DNA of 64,000 nucleotides. Source: Cavia porcellus (lineage: Eukaryota > Chordata > Mammalia > Rodentia > Caviidae). Both the position numbers and the translations under genes were made by a program. The notes under the pieces are model-generated. The model made no database searches, was not told the origin of the DNA, and was given only the letters and a program-made list of their open reading frames with translations. How positions within the stretch are numbered: the first letter of the stretch is position 1; the number at the start of each line of letters is the position of its first letter. The stretch covers positions 1,054,001-1,118,000 of the forward strand of contig NW_026947545.1 of NCBI RefSeq assembly GCF_034190915.1, given 5' to 3'. Shown here piece after piece: positions 13,183 through 26,189 of this stretch.

Positions 13183-15391
13183 TCAGCATGTGGAGGTCAG
13201 GGAACATGCAGTGGCAATGTAGGATAGGTTTCTGAAAAACATCGCGGGGTGGTGCGCATTGTATGGGTGTTTAACATTACATTCACTAGTAGGAGTGAGA
13301 AAAACATCACGGGGTTGTGTCAATCTGAGGGTCTGAATTAGGATAGGCAGTGAGTGGCAATGTAGGATGGAGAAAAGCACCGCAGGGTGGTCAGCATGGG
13401 GAGGTCAGGGAACATTCAGTTGCAATGTAGGATAGGTTTCTGAAAAACATCGCGGGGTTGTGCGCATTGTATGGGTGTGTAACATTACATTCACTAGTTG
13501 GAGTCAGAAAAACATCACGGGGTGGTGTGAATCGGAGGGTCTGAATTAGGATAGGCAGTGAGTGGCTATGTAGGATGGAGAAAAGCACCACGGGGTGGTC
13601 AGCATGGGGAGGTCAGGGAACATGCAGTGGCATTGTAGGATAGGTTTCTGAAAAACATCGCGGGGTGGTGTGCATTGTATGGGTGTGTAACATTACATTC
13701 ACTAGTAGGAGTGAGAAAAACATCACGGGGTGGTGCGCATTTTATGGGTGCGTAACATTAAATTCACTAGTAGGAGTGAGAAAAACATCAAGGGGTGGTG
13801 TGAATCGGAGGGATTGAATTAGGATAGGCAGTAAGTGACAATATAGGATGGAGAAAAGCAACACGTGATGGTCAGCATGTGGTGGTCAGGGAACATGCAG
13901 TGGCAATGTAGGATAGGTTTCTGAAAAACATCGCGGGGTGGTGCGCATTGTATGGGTGTGTAACATTACATTCACTAGTAGGAGTGAGAAAAACATCACG
14001 GGGTTTTGTCAATTGGAGGGGCTAAATTAGGATAGGCAGTGAGTGGGAATGTAGGATGGAGAAAAGCTCCGCGGGGTGGTCAGCATGGCGAGGTCAGGGA
14101 ACATGCAGTGGCAATGTAGGATAGGTTTCTGAAAAACATCGCGGCGTGGTGCGCATTGTATGGGTGTGTAATATTACATTCACTAGTAGGGGTGAGAAAA
14201 ACATCGTGGGGTGGTGCGCATTGTATGGGTGTGTAACATTACATTCACTAGTAGGAGTGAGAAAAACATCACGGGGTGGTGTGAATCGGAGGGACTGAAA
14301 TAGGATAGGCAGTGAGTGGCAATGTAGGATGGAGAAAAGCACTGCGGGGTGGTCAGCATGGGGAGGACTGAAAACATGCAGTGGCAATGTAGGATAGTTT
14401 TCTGAAAAACATCGCGAGGTGGTGCGGATTGTATGGGTGTGTAACATTACATTCACTAGTAGGAGTGAGAAAAACATCACGGGGTGGTGTGAATCGGAGG
14501 GTCAGAATTAGGATAGGCAGTGAGTGGCAATGTAGGATGGAGAAAAGCACCGCGGGGTGGTCAGCATGGGGAGGTCAGGGAACATGCCGTGGCAATGTAG
14601 GATAGGCTTCAGAAAAACATCGCCGAGTGGTGCGCATTTTATGTGTGTGTAACATTACATTCACTAGTAGGAGTGAGAAACCCATCACGGGGTGGTGTGA
14701 AGCGGAGAGTCTGAATTAGGATAGGCATTGAATGGCAATGTAGGATGGAGAAAAGCACCGTTGGGTGGTCACCATGGGGAGGTCAGGGAACATGCAGTGA
14801 CAATGTAGGATAGGTTTCTGAAAAACATCTTGGGGTGGTGCGCATTGTATGAGTGTGTAAAATTACATTCACTAGTAGGAGTGAGAAAAACATCACGGGG
14901 TGGTGTGAATCGGAGGCTCTGAATTAGGATAGGCAGTGCGTGGCAATGTAGGATGGAGAAAAGCACCGCTGGGTGGTCAACATGGGGAGGTCAGGGAACA
15001 TTCAGTGGCAATGGAGTATAGGTTTCTGAAAAACATCGCTAAGTGGTGTGCATTGTATGTGTGTGTAACATTACATTCACTAGTAGGAGTGAGAAAAACA
15101 TCACGGGGTGGTGTGAATAGGAGGGATTGAATTAGGATAGGCAGTGAGTGGCAATATAGGATGGAGAAAAGCACCGCGTGGTGGTCAGCATGGGGAGGTC
15201 AGGGAACATGCAGTAGCAATGTAGGATAGGTTTCTGAAAAACATCGCTGGGTGGTGCGCATTGTATGGGTGTGTAACAGTACATTCACTATTAGGAGTGA
15301 GCAAAACATCACGGGGTGGTGTGAATTGCAGAGTCTGAATTAGGATAGGCAGTGAGTGGCAATGTAGGATGGAGTAAACACCGCGGGTTGG
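13183..15391. repeat. HOR block B, unit 2 (2,209 bp; six-monomer deletion)
   Basis: This unit is colinear with unit 1 up to offset about 1,690, then jumps forward by 1,244 bp, about six S monomers. The switch is visible inside one hybrid monomer (about 14,760-14,967). Its first half is of the 11,316 type (AAAATTACATTC) and its second half is of the 12,567 type (CGGAGGCTCTGAATTAGG). The exchange point lies within 14,871-14,914, where the parents are identical. Confidence 0.86.
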
Positions 15392-18221
15392 TCAGCATGT
15401 GGAGGTCAGGGAACATGCAGTGGCAATGTAGGATAGGTTTCTGAAAAACATCGCGGGGTGGTGCGCATTGTATGGGTGTTTAACATTACATTCACTAGTA
15501 GGAGTGAGAAAAACATCACGGGGTTGTGTCAATCTGAGGGTCTGAATTAGGATAGGCAGTGAGTGGCAATGTAGGATGGAGAAAAGCACCGCAGGGTGGT
15601 CAGCATGGGGAGGTCAGGGAACATTCAGTTGCAATGTAGGATAGGTTTCTGAAAAACATCGCGGGGTTGTGCGCATTGTATGGGTGTGTAACATTACATT
15701 CACTAGTTGGAGTCAGAAAAACATCACGGGGTGGTGTGAATCGGAGGGTCTGAATTAGGATAGGCAGTGAGTGGCTATGTAGGATGGAGAAAAGCACCAC
15801 GGGGTGGTTAGCATGGGGAGGTCAGGGAACATGCAGTGGCATTGTAGGATAGGTTTCTGAAAAACATCGCGGGGTGGTGTGCATTGTATGGGTGTGTAAC
15901 ATTACATTCACTAGTAGGAGTGAGAAAAACATCACGGGGTGGTGCGCATTTTATGGGTGTGTAACATTAAATTCACTAGTAGGAGTGAGAAAAACATCAA
16001 GGGGTGGTGTGAATCGGAGGGATTGAATTAGGATAGGCAGTAAGTGACAATATAGGATGGAGAAAAGCAACACGTGATGGTCAGCATGGGGTGGTCAGGG
16101 AACATGCAGTGGCAATGTAGGATAGGTTTCTGAAAAACATCGCGGGGTGGTGCGCATTGTATGGGTGTGTTACATTACATTCACTAGTAGGAGTGAGAAA
16201 AACATCACGGGGTTTTGTCAATTGGAGGGTCTAAATTAGGATAGGCAGTGAGTGGGAATGTAGTATGGAGAAAAGCTCCGCGGGGTGGTCAGCATGGCGA
16301 GGTCAGGGAACATGCAGTGGCAATGTAGGATAGGTTTCTGAAAAACATCGCGGCGTGGTGCGCATTGTATGGGTGTGTAATATTACATTCACTAGTAGGG
16401 GTGAGAAAAACATCGTGGGGTGGTGCGCATTGTATGGGTGTGTAACATTACATTCCCTAGTAGGAGTGAGAAAAACATCACGGGGTGGTGTGAATCGGAG
16501 GGACTGAAATAGGATAGGCAGTGAGTGGCAATGTAGGATGGAGAAAAGCACCGCGGGGTGGTCAGCATGGGGAGGACTGAAAACATGCAGTGGCAATGTA
16601 GGATAGTTTTCTGAAAAACATCGCGAGGTGGTGCGGATTGTATGGCTGTGTAACATTACATTCACTAGTAGGAGTGAGAAAAACATCACGGGGTGGTGTG
16701 AATCGGAGGGTCAGAATTAGGATAGGCAGTGAGTGGCAATGTAGGATGGAGAAAAGCACCGCGGGGTGGTCAGCATGGGGAGGTCAGGGAACATGCCGTG
16801 GCAATGTAGGATAGGCTTCAGAAAAACATCGCCGAGTGGTGCGCATTTTATGTGTGTGTAACATTACATTCACTAGTAGGAGTGAGAAACCCATCACGGG
16901 GTGGTGTGAAGCGGAGGGTCTGAATTAGGATAGGCATTGAATGGCAATGTAGGATGGAGAAAAGCACCGTTGGGTGGTCACCATGGGGAGGTCAGGGAAC
17001 ATGCAGTGACAATGTAGGATAGGTTTCTGAAAAACATCTTGGGGTGGTGCGCATTGTATGAGTGTGTAAAATTACATTCACTAGTAGGAGTGAGAAAAAC
17101 ATCACGGGGTGGTGTGAATCGGAAGGTCTGAATTAGGATAGGCAGTGAGTGCCAATGTACGATGAAGAACAGCACAAAGGGATGGTCAGCATGGGGATGT
17201 CAGGGAACATGCAGTGGCAATTTAGGATAGGTTTCTGAAAAACATCACGGGGTGGTGCGCATTGTATGGGTGTGTACATTACATTCACTAGTAGGAGTGA
17301 GAAAAACATCACGGGGTGGTGTGAATTGGAGAGTCTGAATTAGGATAGGCAGTGAGTGGCAATGTAGGATGGAGTAAACACCGCGGGTTGGTCAGCATGT
17401 GGAGGTCAGGGAACATGCAGTGGCAATGTAGGATAGGTTTCTGAAAAACATCGCGGGGTGGTGCACATTTTATGGGTGTCAAAAATTACATTCTCTCGTA
17501 GGAGTGAGAAAAACTTCACGGGGTGGTGTGAATCAGAGGGTCTGAATTAGGTTAGGCAGTGAGTGGCAATGTAGAATGGAGAAAAGCACCGCCGGGTGGT
17601 CAGCATGGGGAGGGCAGGGAACATGCACTGGCAATTTAGGATAGCTTTCTGAAAATCATCACAGGGTGGTGTGCATTGTATGGGTGTGTAACATTACATT
17701 CACTAACAGGAGTGATAAAAAATCACCGGGTGGTGTGAATCGGAGGGTCTGAATTAGTATAGGCAGTGAGTGGAAATGTAGGATGTAGAAAAGGACTACA
17801 GGGTGGTCAGCATTGGGAGGTCAGGGAACATGCAGTGGCAATTTAGGATAGGTTTCTGAAAAACATCACGGGGTAGTGCGCATTGTATGGGTGTGTAATA
17901 TTACATTCACTAGTAGGAGTGAGAAAAACATCACGGGGTGGTGTGAATCGGAGGGATTGAATTAGGATAGGCAGTGAGTGGCAATATAGGATGGAGAAAA
18001 GCACCGCGTGGTGGTCAGCATGGGGAGGTCAGGGAACATGCAGTAGCAATGTAGGATAGGTTTCTGAAAAACATCGCTGGGTGGTGCGCATTGTATGGGT
18101 GTGTAACAGTACATTCACTATTAGGAGTGAGCAAAACATCACGGGGTGGTGTGAATTGCAGAGTCTGAATTAGGATAGGCAGTGAGTGGCAATGTAGGAT
18201 GGAGTAAACACCGCGGGTTGG
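15392..18221. repeat. HOR block B, unit 3 (2,830 bp; three-monomer deletion)
   Basis: This unit is colinear with the full unit until about 17,902-17,953. There a monomer beginning GGGTAGTGCGCATTG continues as the GGAGGGATTGAATTAGG type normally found 623 bp further on. Eleven S and two L give 2,834 bp. It shares the variants GTGTGTTACATTAC (about 16,165) and ACATTCCCTAG (about 16,449) with unit 4. Confidence 0.85.
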
Positions 18222-21200
18222 TCAGCATGTGGAGGTCAGGGAACATGCAGTGGCAATGTAGGATAGGTTTCTGAAAAACATCGCGGGGTGGTGCGCATTG
18301 TATGGGTGTTTAACATTACATTCACTAGTAGGAGTGAGAAAAACATCACGGGGTTGTGTCAATCTGAGGGTCTGAATTAGGATAGGCAGTGAGTGGCAAT
18401 GTAGGATGGAGAAAAGCACCGCAGGGTGGTCAGCATGGGGAGGTCAGGGAACATTCAGTTGCAATGTAGGATAGGTTTCTGAAAAACATCGCGGGGTTGT
18501 GCGCATTGTATGGGTGTGTAACATTACATTCACTAGTTGGAGTCAGAAAAACATCACGGGGTGGTGTGAATCGGAGGGTCTGAATTAGGATAGGCAGTGA
18601 GTGGCTATGTAGGATGGAGAAAAGCACCACGGGGTGGTCAGCATGGGGAGGTCAGGGAACATGCAGTGGCATTGTAGGATAGGTTTCTGAAAAACATCGC
18701 GGGGTGGTGTGCATTGTATGGGTGTGTAACATTACATTCACTAGTAGGAGTGAGAAAAACATCACGGGGTGGTGCGCATTTTATGGGTGTGTAACATTAA
18801 ATTCACTAGTAGGAGTGAGAAAAACATCAAGGGGTGGTGTGAATCGGAGGGATTGAATTAGGATAGGCAGTAAGTGACAATATAGGATGGAGAAAAGCAA
18901 CACGTGATGGTCAGCATGGGGTGGTCAGGGAACATGCAGTGGCAATGTAGGATAGGTTTCTGAAAAACATCGCGGGGTGGTGCGCATTGTATGGGTGTGT
19001 TACATTACATTCACTAGTAGGAGTGAGAAAAACATCACGGGGTTTTGTCAATTGGAGGGTCTAAATTAGGATAGGCAGTGAGTGGGAATGTAGGATGGAG
19101 AAAAGCTCCGCGGGGTGGTCAGCATGGCGAGGTCAGGGAACATGCAGTGGCAATGTAGGATAGGTTTCTGAAAAACATCGCGGCGTGGTGCGCATTGTAT
19201 GGGTGTGTAATATTACATTCACTAGTAGGGGTGAGAAAAACATCGTGGGGTGGTGCGCATTGTATGGGTGTGTAACATTACATTCCCTAGAAGGAGTGAG
19301 AAAAACATCACGGGGTGGTGTGAATCGGAGGGACTGAAATAGGATAGGCAGTGAGTGGCAATGTAGGATGGAGAAAAGCACCGCGGGGTGGTCAGCATGG
19401 GGAGGACTGAAAACATGCAGTGGCAATGTAGGATAGTTTTCTGAAAAACATCGCGAGGTGGTGCGGATTGTATGGGTGTGTAACATTACATTCACTAGTA
19501 GGAGTGAGAAAAACATCACGGGGTGGTGTGAATCGGAGGGTCAGAATTAGGATAGGCAGTGAGTGGCAATGTAGGATGGAGAAAAGCACCGCGGGGTGGT
19601 CAGCATGGGGAGGTCAGGGAACATGCCGTGGCAATGTAGGATAGGCTTCAGAAAAACATCGCCGAGTGGTGCGCATTTTATGTGTGTGTAACATTACATT
19701 CACTAGTAGGAGTGAGAAACCCATCACGGGGTGGTGTGAAGCGGAGGGTCTGAATTAGGATAGGCATTGAATGGCAATGTAGGATGGAGAAAAGCACCGT
19801 TGGGTGGTCACCATGGGGAGGTCAGGGAACATGCAGTGACAATGTAGGATAGGTTTCTGAAAAACATCTTGGGGTGGTGCGCATTGTATGAGTGTGTAAA
19901 ATTACATTCACTAGTAGGAGTGAGAAAAACATCACGGGGTGGTGTGAATCGGAAGGTCTGAATTAGGATAGGCAGTGAGTGCCAATGTACGATGAAGAAC
20001 AGCACAAAGGGATGGTCAGCATGGGGATGTCAGGGAACATGCAGTGGCAATTTAGGATAGGTTTCTGAAAAACATCACGGGGTGGTGCGCATTGTATGGG
20101 TGTGTACATTACATTCACTAGTAGGAGTGAGAAAAACATCACGGGGTGGTGTGAATTGGAGAGTCTGAATTAGGATAGGCAGTGAGTGGCAATGTAGGAT
20201 GGAGTAAACACCGCGGGTTGGTCAGCATGTGGAGGTCAGGGAACATGCAGTGGCAATGTAGGATAGGTTTCTGAAAAACATCGCGGGGTGGTGCACATTT
20301 TATGGGTGTCAAAAATTACATTCTCTCGTAGGAGTGAGAAAAACTTCACGGGGTGGTGTGAATCAGAGGGTCTGAATTAGGTTAGGCAGTGAGTGGCAAT
20401 GTAGAATGGAGAAAAGCACCGCCGGGTGGTCAGCATGGGGAGGGCAGGGAACATGCACTGGCAATTTAGGATAGCTTTCTGAAAAACATCACAGGGTGGT
20501 GTGCATTGTATGGGTGTGTAACATTACATTCACGAACAGGAGTGATAAAAAATCACCGGGTGGTGTGAATCGGAGGGTCTGAATTAGTATAGGCAGTGAG
20601 TGGAAATGTAGGATGTAGAAAAGGACTACAGGGTGGTCAGCATTGGGAGGTCAGGGAACATGCAGTGGCAATTTAGGATAGGTTTCTGAAAAACATCACG
20701 GGGTAGTGCGCATTGTATGGGTGTGTAATATTACATTCACTAGTAGGAGTGAGAAAAACATCACGGGGTGGTGTGAATCGGAAGGTCTGAATTAGGATAG
20801 GCAGTGAGTGCCAATGTAGGATGGAGAAAAGCACCACGGGGTGGTCAGCATGGGGAGGTCAGTGAAGGTGCAGTGGCAATGTAGGATAGGTTTCTGAAAA
20901 ACATCGCGGGGTGGTGTGCATTGTATGGGTGTGTAACAATACATTCACTAGTAGGAGTGAGAAAAACATCAGGGGTGGTGTCAATCAGAGGGTCTAAATT
21001 AGGATAGGCATTGAGTGGCAATGTAGGATGGAGAAAAGCACCGCGGGGTGTTCAGCATGTGGAGGTCAGGGAACATGCAGTGGCAATATAGGATAAGTTT
21101 CTGAAAAACATCGCCTGGTGGTGCGCATTGTATGGGTGTGTAACATTACATAGACTAGTAGGAGTGAGAAAAACATCACGGGGTGGTGTGAATCGGAGGC

Positions 21201-21674
21201 TCTGAATTAGGATAGGCAGTGCGTGGCAATGTAGGATGGAGAAAAGCACCGCTGGGTGGTCAACATGGGGAGGTCAGGGAACATTCAGTGGCAATGGAGT
21301 ATAGGTTTCTGAAAAACATCGCTAAGTGGTGTGCATTGTATGTGTGTGTAACATTACATTCACTAGTAGGAGTGAGAAAAACATCACGGGGTGGTGTGAA
21401 TCGGAGGGATTGAATTAGGATAGGCAGTGAGTGGCAATATAGGATGGAGAAAAGCACCGCGTGGTGGTCAGCATGGGGAGGTCAGGGAACATGCAGTAGC
21501 AATGTAGGATAGGTTTCTGAAAAACATCGCTGGGTGGTGCGCATTGTATGGGTGTGTAACAGTACATTCACTATTAGGAGTGAGCAAAACATCACGGGGT
21601 GGTGTGAATTGCAGAGTCTGAATTAGGATAGGCAGTGAGTGGCAATGTAGGATGGAGTAAACACCGCGGGTTGG
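18222..21674. repeat. HOR block B, unit 4 (full length, 3,453 bp)
   Basis: This unit has the same length and monomer order as unit 1. It differs from unit 1 in the tract near 20,740-20,830, where normal ACTAGTAGGAGTGAG and a GGAAGGTCTG/GTGCCAATG monomer replace the CACAAATAGG version at about 12,245. It shares private variants with unit 3 at about 18,995 and 19,279. Confidence 0.85.
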
Positions 21675-23881
21675 TCAGCATGTGGAGTTCAGGGAACATG
21701 CAGTGGCAATGTAGGATAGGTTTCTGAAAAACATCGCGGGGTGGTGCGCATTGTATGGGTGTTTAACATTACATTCACTAGTAGGAGTGAGAAAAACATC
21801 ACGGGGTTGTGTCAATCTGAGGGTCTGAATTAGGATAGGCAGTGAGTGGCAATGTAGGATGGAGAAAAGCACCGCAGGGTGGTCAGCATGGGGAGGTCAG
21901 GGAACATTCAGTTGCAATGTAGGATAGGTTTCTGAAAAACATCGCGGGGTTGTGCGCATTGTATGGGTGTGTAACATTACATTCACTAGTTGGAGTCAGA
22001 AAAACATCACGGGGTGGTGTGAATCGGAGGGTCTGAATTAGGATAGGCAGTGAGTGGCTATGTAGGATGGAGAAAAGCACCACGGGGTGGTCAGCATGGG
22101 GAGGTCAGGGAACATGCAGTGGCATTGTAGGATAGGTTTCTGAAAAACATCGCGGGGTGGTGTGCATTGTATGGGTGTGTAACATTACATTCACTAGTAG
22201 GAGTGAGAAAAACATCACGGGGTGGTGCGCATTTTATGGGTGTGTAACATTAAATTCACTAGTAGGAGTGAGAAAAACATCAAGGGGTGGTGTGAATCGG
22301 AGGGATTGAATTAGGATAGGCAGTAAGTGACAATATAGGATGGAGAAAAGCAACACGTGATGGTCAGCATGGGGTGGTCAGGGAACATGCAGTGGCAATG
22401 TAGGATAGGTTTCTGAAAAACATCGCGGGGTGGTGCGCATTGTATGGGTGTGTAACATTACATTCACTAGTAGGAGTGAGAAAAACATCACGGGGTTTTG
22501 TCAATTGGAGGGTCTAAATTAGGATAGGCAGTGAGTGGGAATGTAGGATGGAGAAAAGCTCCGCGGGGTGGTCAGCATGGCGAGGTCAGGGAACATGCAG
22601 TGGCAATGTAGGATAGGTTTCTGAAAACATCGCGGCGTGGTGCGCATTGTATGGGTGTGTAATATTACATTCACTAGTAGGGGTGAGAAAAACATCGTGG
22701 GGTGGTGCGCATTGTATGGGTGTGTAACATTACATTCACTAGTAGGAGTGAGAAAAACATCACAGGGTGGTGTGAATCGGAGGGACTGAAATAGGATAGG
22801 CAGTGAGTGGCAATGTAGGATGGAGAAAAGCACCGCGGGGTGGTCAGCATGGGGAGGACTGAAAACATGCAGTGGCAATGTAGGATAGTTTTCTGAAAAA
22901 CATCGCGAGGTGGTGCGGATTGTATGGGTGTGTAACATTACATTCACTAGTAGGAGTGAGAAAAACATCACGGGGTGGTGTGAATCGGAGGGTCAGAATT
23001 AGGATAGGCAGTGAGTGGCAATGTAGCATGGAGAAAAGCACCGCGGGGTGGTCAGCATGGGGAGGTCAGGGAACATGCCGTGGCAATGTAGGATAGGCTT
23101 CAGAAAAACATCGCCGAGTGGTGCGCATTTTATGTGTGTGTAACATTACATTCACTAGTAGGAGTGAGAAACCCATCACGGGGTGGTGTGAAGCGGAGGG
23201 TCTGAATTAGGATAGGCATTGAATGGCAATGTAGGATGGAGAAAAGCACCGTTGGGTGGTCACCATGGGGAGGTCAGGGAACATGCAGTGACAATGTAGG
23301 ATAGGTTTCTGAAAAACATCTTGGGGTGGTGCGCATTGTATGAGTGTGTAAAATTACATTCACTAGTAGGAGTGAGAAAAACATCACGGGGTGGTGTGAA
23401 TCGGAAGGTCTGAATTAGGATAGGCAGTGAGTGCCAATGTACGATGAAGAACAGCACAAAGGGATGGTCAGCATGGGGATGTCAGGGAACATGCAGTGGC
23501 AATTTAGGATAGGTTTCTGAAAAACATCACGGGGTGGTGCGCATTGTATGGGTGTGTACATTACATTCACTAGTAGGAGTGAGAAAAACATCACGGGGTG
23601 GTGTGAATCGGAGGGATTGAATTAGGATAGGCAGTGAGTGGCAATATAGGATGGAGAAAAGCACCGCGTGGTGGTCAGCATGGGGAGGTCAGGGAACATG
23701 CAGTAGCAATATAGGATAGGTTTCTGAAAAACATCGCTGGGTGGTGCGCATTGTATGGGTGTGTAACAGTACATTCACTATTAGGAGTGAGCAAAACATC
23801 ACGGGGTGGTGTGAATTGCAGAGTCTGAATTAGGATAGGCAGTGAGTGGCAATGTAGGATGGAGTAAACACCGCGGGTTGG
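21675..23881. repeat. HOR block B, unit 5 (2,207 bp; six-monomer deletion)
   Basis: This unit also lacks about six S monomers, but the jump lies in 23,561-23,610. That is one monomer later than in unit 2, from the GTGTGTACATTAC monomer into the GGAGGGATTG monomer. A one-base deletion at about 22,624 (GAAAACATC for GAAAAACATC) gives it one base less and opens the longest antisense reading frame in the window. Confidence 0.85.
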
Positions 23882-25800
23882 TCAGCATGTGGAGGTCAGG
23901 GAACATGCAGTGGCAATGTAGGATAGGTTTCTGAAAAACATCGCGGGGTGGTGCGCATTGTATGGGTGTTTAACATTACATTCACTAGTAGGAGTGAGAA
24001 AAACATCACGGGGTTGTGTCAATCTGAGGGTCTGAATTAGGATAGGCAGTGAGTGGCAATGTAGAATGGAGAAAAGCACCGCAGGGTGGTCAGCATGGGG
24101 AGGTCAGGGAACATTCAGTTGCAATGTAGGATAGGTTTCTGAAAAACATCGCGGGGTTGTGCGCATTGTATGGGTGTGTAACATTACATTCACTAGTTGG
24201 AGTCAGAAAAACATCACGGGGTGGTGTGAATCGGAGGGTCTGAATTAGGATAGGCAGTGAGTGGCTATGTAGGATGGAGAAAAGCACCACGGGGTGGTCA
24301 GCATGGGGAGGTCAGGGAACATGCAGTGGCATTGTAGGATAGGTTTCTGAAAAACATCGCGGGGTGGTGTGCATTGTATGGGTGTGTAACATTACATTCA
24401 CTAGTAGGAGTGAGAAAAACATCACGGGGTGGTGCGCATTTTATGGGTGTGTAACATTAAATTCACTAGTAGGAGTGAGAAAAACATCAAGGGGTGGTGT
24501 GAATCGGAGGGATTGAATTAGGATAGGCAGTAAGTGACAATATAGGATGGAGAAAAGCACCACGTGATGGTCAGCATGGGGTGGTCAGGGAACATGCAGT
24601 GGCCATGTAGGATAGGTTTCTGAAAAACATCGCGGGGTGGTGCGCATTGTATGGGTGTGTAACATTACATTCACTAGTAGGAGTGAGAAAAACATCACGG
24701 GGTTTTGTCAATTGGAGGGTCTAAATTAGGATAGGCAGTGAGTGGGAATGTAGGATGGAGAAAAGCTCCGCGGGGTGGTCAGCATGGCGAGGTCAGGGAA
24801 CATGCAGTGGCAATGTAGGATAGGTTTCTGAAAAACATCGCGGCGTGGTGCGCATTGTATGGGTGTGTAATATTACAATCACTAGTAGGGGTGAGAAAAA
24901 CATCGTGGGGTGGTGCGCATTGTATGGGTGTGTAACATTACATTCACTAGTAGGAGTGAGAAAAACATCACGGGGTGGTGTGAATCGGAGGGACTGAAAT
25001 AGGATAGGCAGTGAGTGGCAATGTAGGATGGAGAAAAGCACCGCGGGGTGGTCAGCATGGGGAGGACTGAAAACATGCAGTGGCAATGTAGGATAGTTTT
25101 CTGAAAAACATCGCGAGGTGGTGCGGATTCTATGGGTGTGTAACATTACATTCACTAGTAGGAGTGAGAAAAACATCACGGGGTGGTGTGAATCGGAGGG
25201 TCAGAATTAGGATAGTCAGTGAGTGGCAATGTAGGATGGAGAAAAGCACCGCGGGGTGGTCAGCATGGGGAGGTCAGGGAACATGCCGTGGCAATGTAGG
25301 ATAGGCTTCAGAAAAACATCGCCGAGTGGTGCGCATTTTATGTGTGTGTAACATTACATTCACTAGTAGGAGTGAGAAACCCATCACGGGGTGGTGTGAA
25401 GCGGAGGGTCTGAATTAGGATAGGCATTGAATGGCAATGTAGGATGGAGAAAAGCACCGTTGGGTGGTCACCATGGGGAGGTCAGGGAACATGCAGTGAC
25501 AATGTAGGATAGGTTTCTGAAAAACATCTTGGGGTGGTGCGCATTGTATGAGTATGTAAAATTACATTCACTAGTAGGAGTGAGAAAAACATCACGGGGT
25601 GGTGTGAATCGGAAGGTCTGTATTAGGATAGGCAGTGAGTGCCAATGTACGATGGAGAACAGCACCAAGGGATGGTCAGCATGGGGATGTCAGGGAACAT
25701 GCAGTGGCAATTTAGGATAGGTTTCTGAAAAACATCACGGGGTGGTGCGCATTGTATGGGTGTGTACATTACATTCACTAGTAGGAGTGAGAAAAACATC
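23882..25800. repeat. HOR block B, unit 6 (truncated)
   Basis: This unit is colinear with unit 1 through the 11,316-type monomer (here 25,468) and the GTGTGTACATTAC monomer. Then, within about 25,765-25,815, it switches to a monomer reading GTGTGAATTAGAGGGTCAG, which belongs to the same family as 48,660-48,720. This is the right edge of block B. Confidence 0.8.
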
Positions 25801-26189
25801 ACGGGGTGGTGTGAATTAGAGGGTCAGAATTAAGATAGGCAGTCAGTGGCAATATAGGATGGAGAAAAGCACCGCCGGGTGGTTAGCATGTGGAGGTCAG
25901 GGAATAAGCACTGGCAATGTAGGATAGGTTTCTGAAAAACATCGCGGGGTGGTGCGCATTGTATCGGTGTGTAACTTACATTCACTAGTAGGAGTGAGAA
26001 AAACATCACGGGGTGATGCGCTTTGTATGGGTGTGTAACATTAAGTTCACTAGTAGGAGTGAGTAAAACATCACCGGGTGGTGTGAATCGGAGGGATTGA
26101 ATTAGGATAGGCAGTGAGTGGCAATATAGGATGGAGAAAAGCACCGCGTGGTGGTCAGCATGGGGAGGTCAGGGAACATGCAGTGGCAA
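25801..26189. repeat. Junction segment shared with block E
   Basis: Satellite sequence with the private variants GTGAATTAGAGGGTCAG, GGGAATAAGCACTGGC, GTGTAACTTACATTC and GATGCGCTTTGTATGGG. The same ordered variants occur at about 48,675-49,020 and 49,780-50,120. A block E-type segment therefore lies between B and C. It includes one L monomer. Confidence 0.75.

Noticed and set aside
22519..22971. 150-codon minus-strand frame, and the many 60-133-codon frames like it
   Set aside because: They are repeats of the same antisense satellite reading. The S-type frames checked open at GTG, their ends move with single-base indels, and there are no recognisable domains. They follow from low stop density in a C-rich strand, so I do not call them genes.
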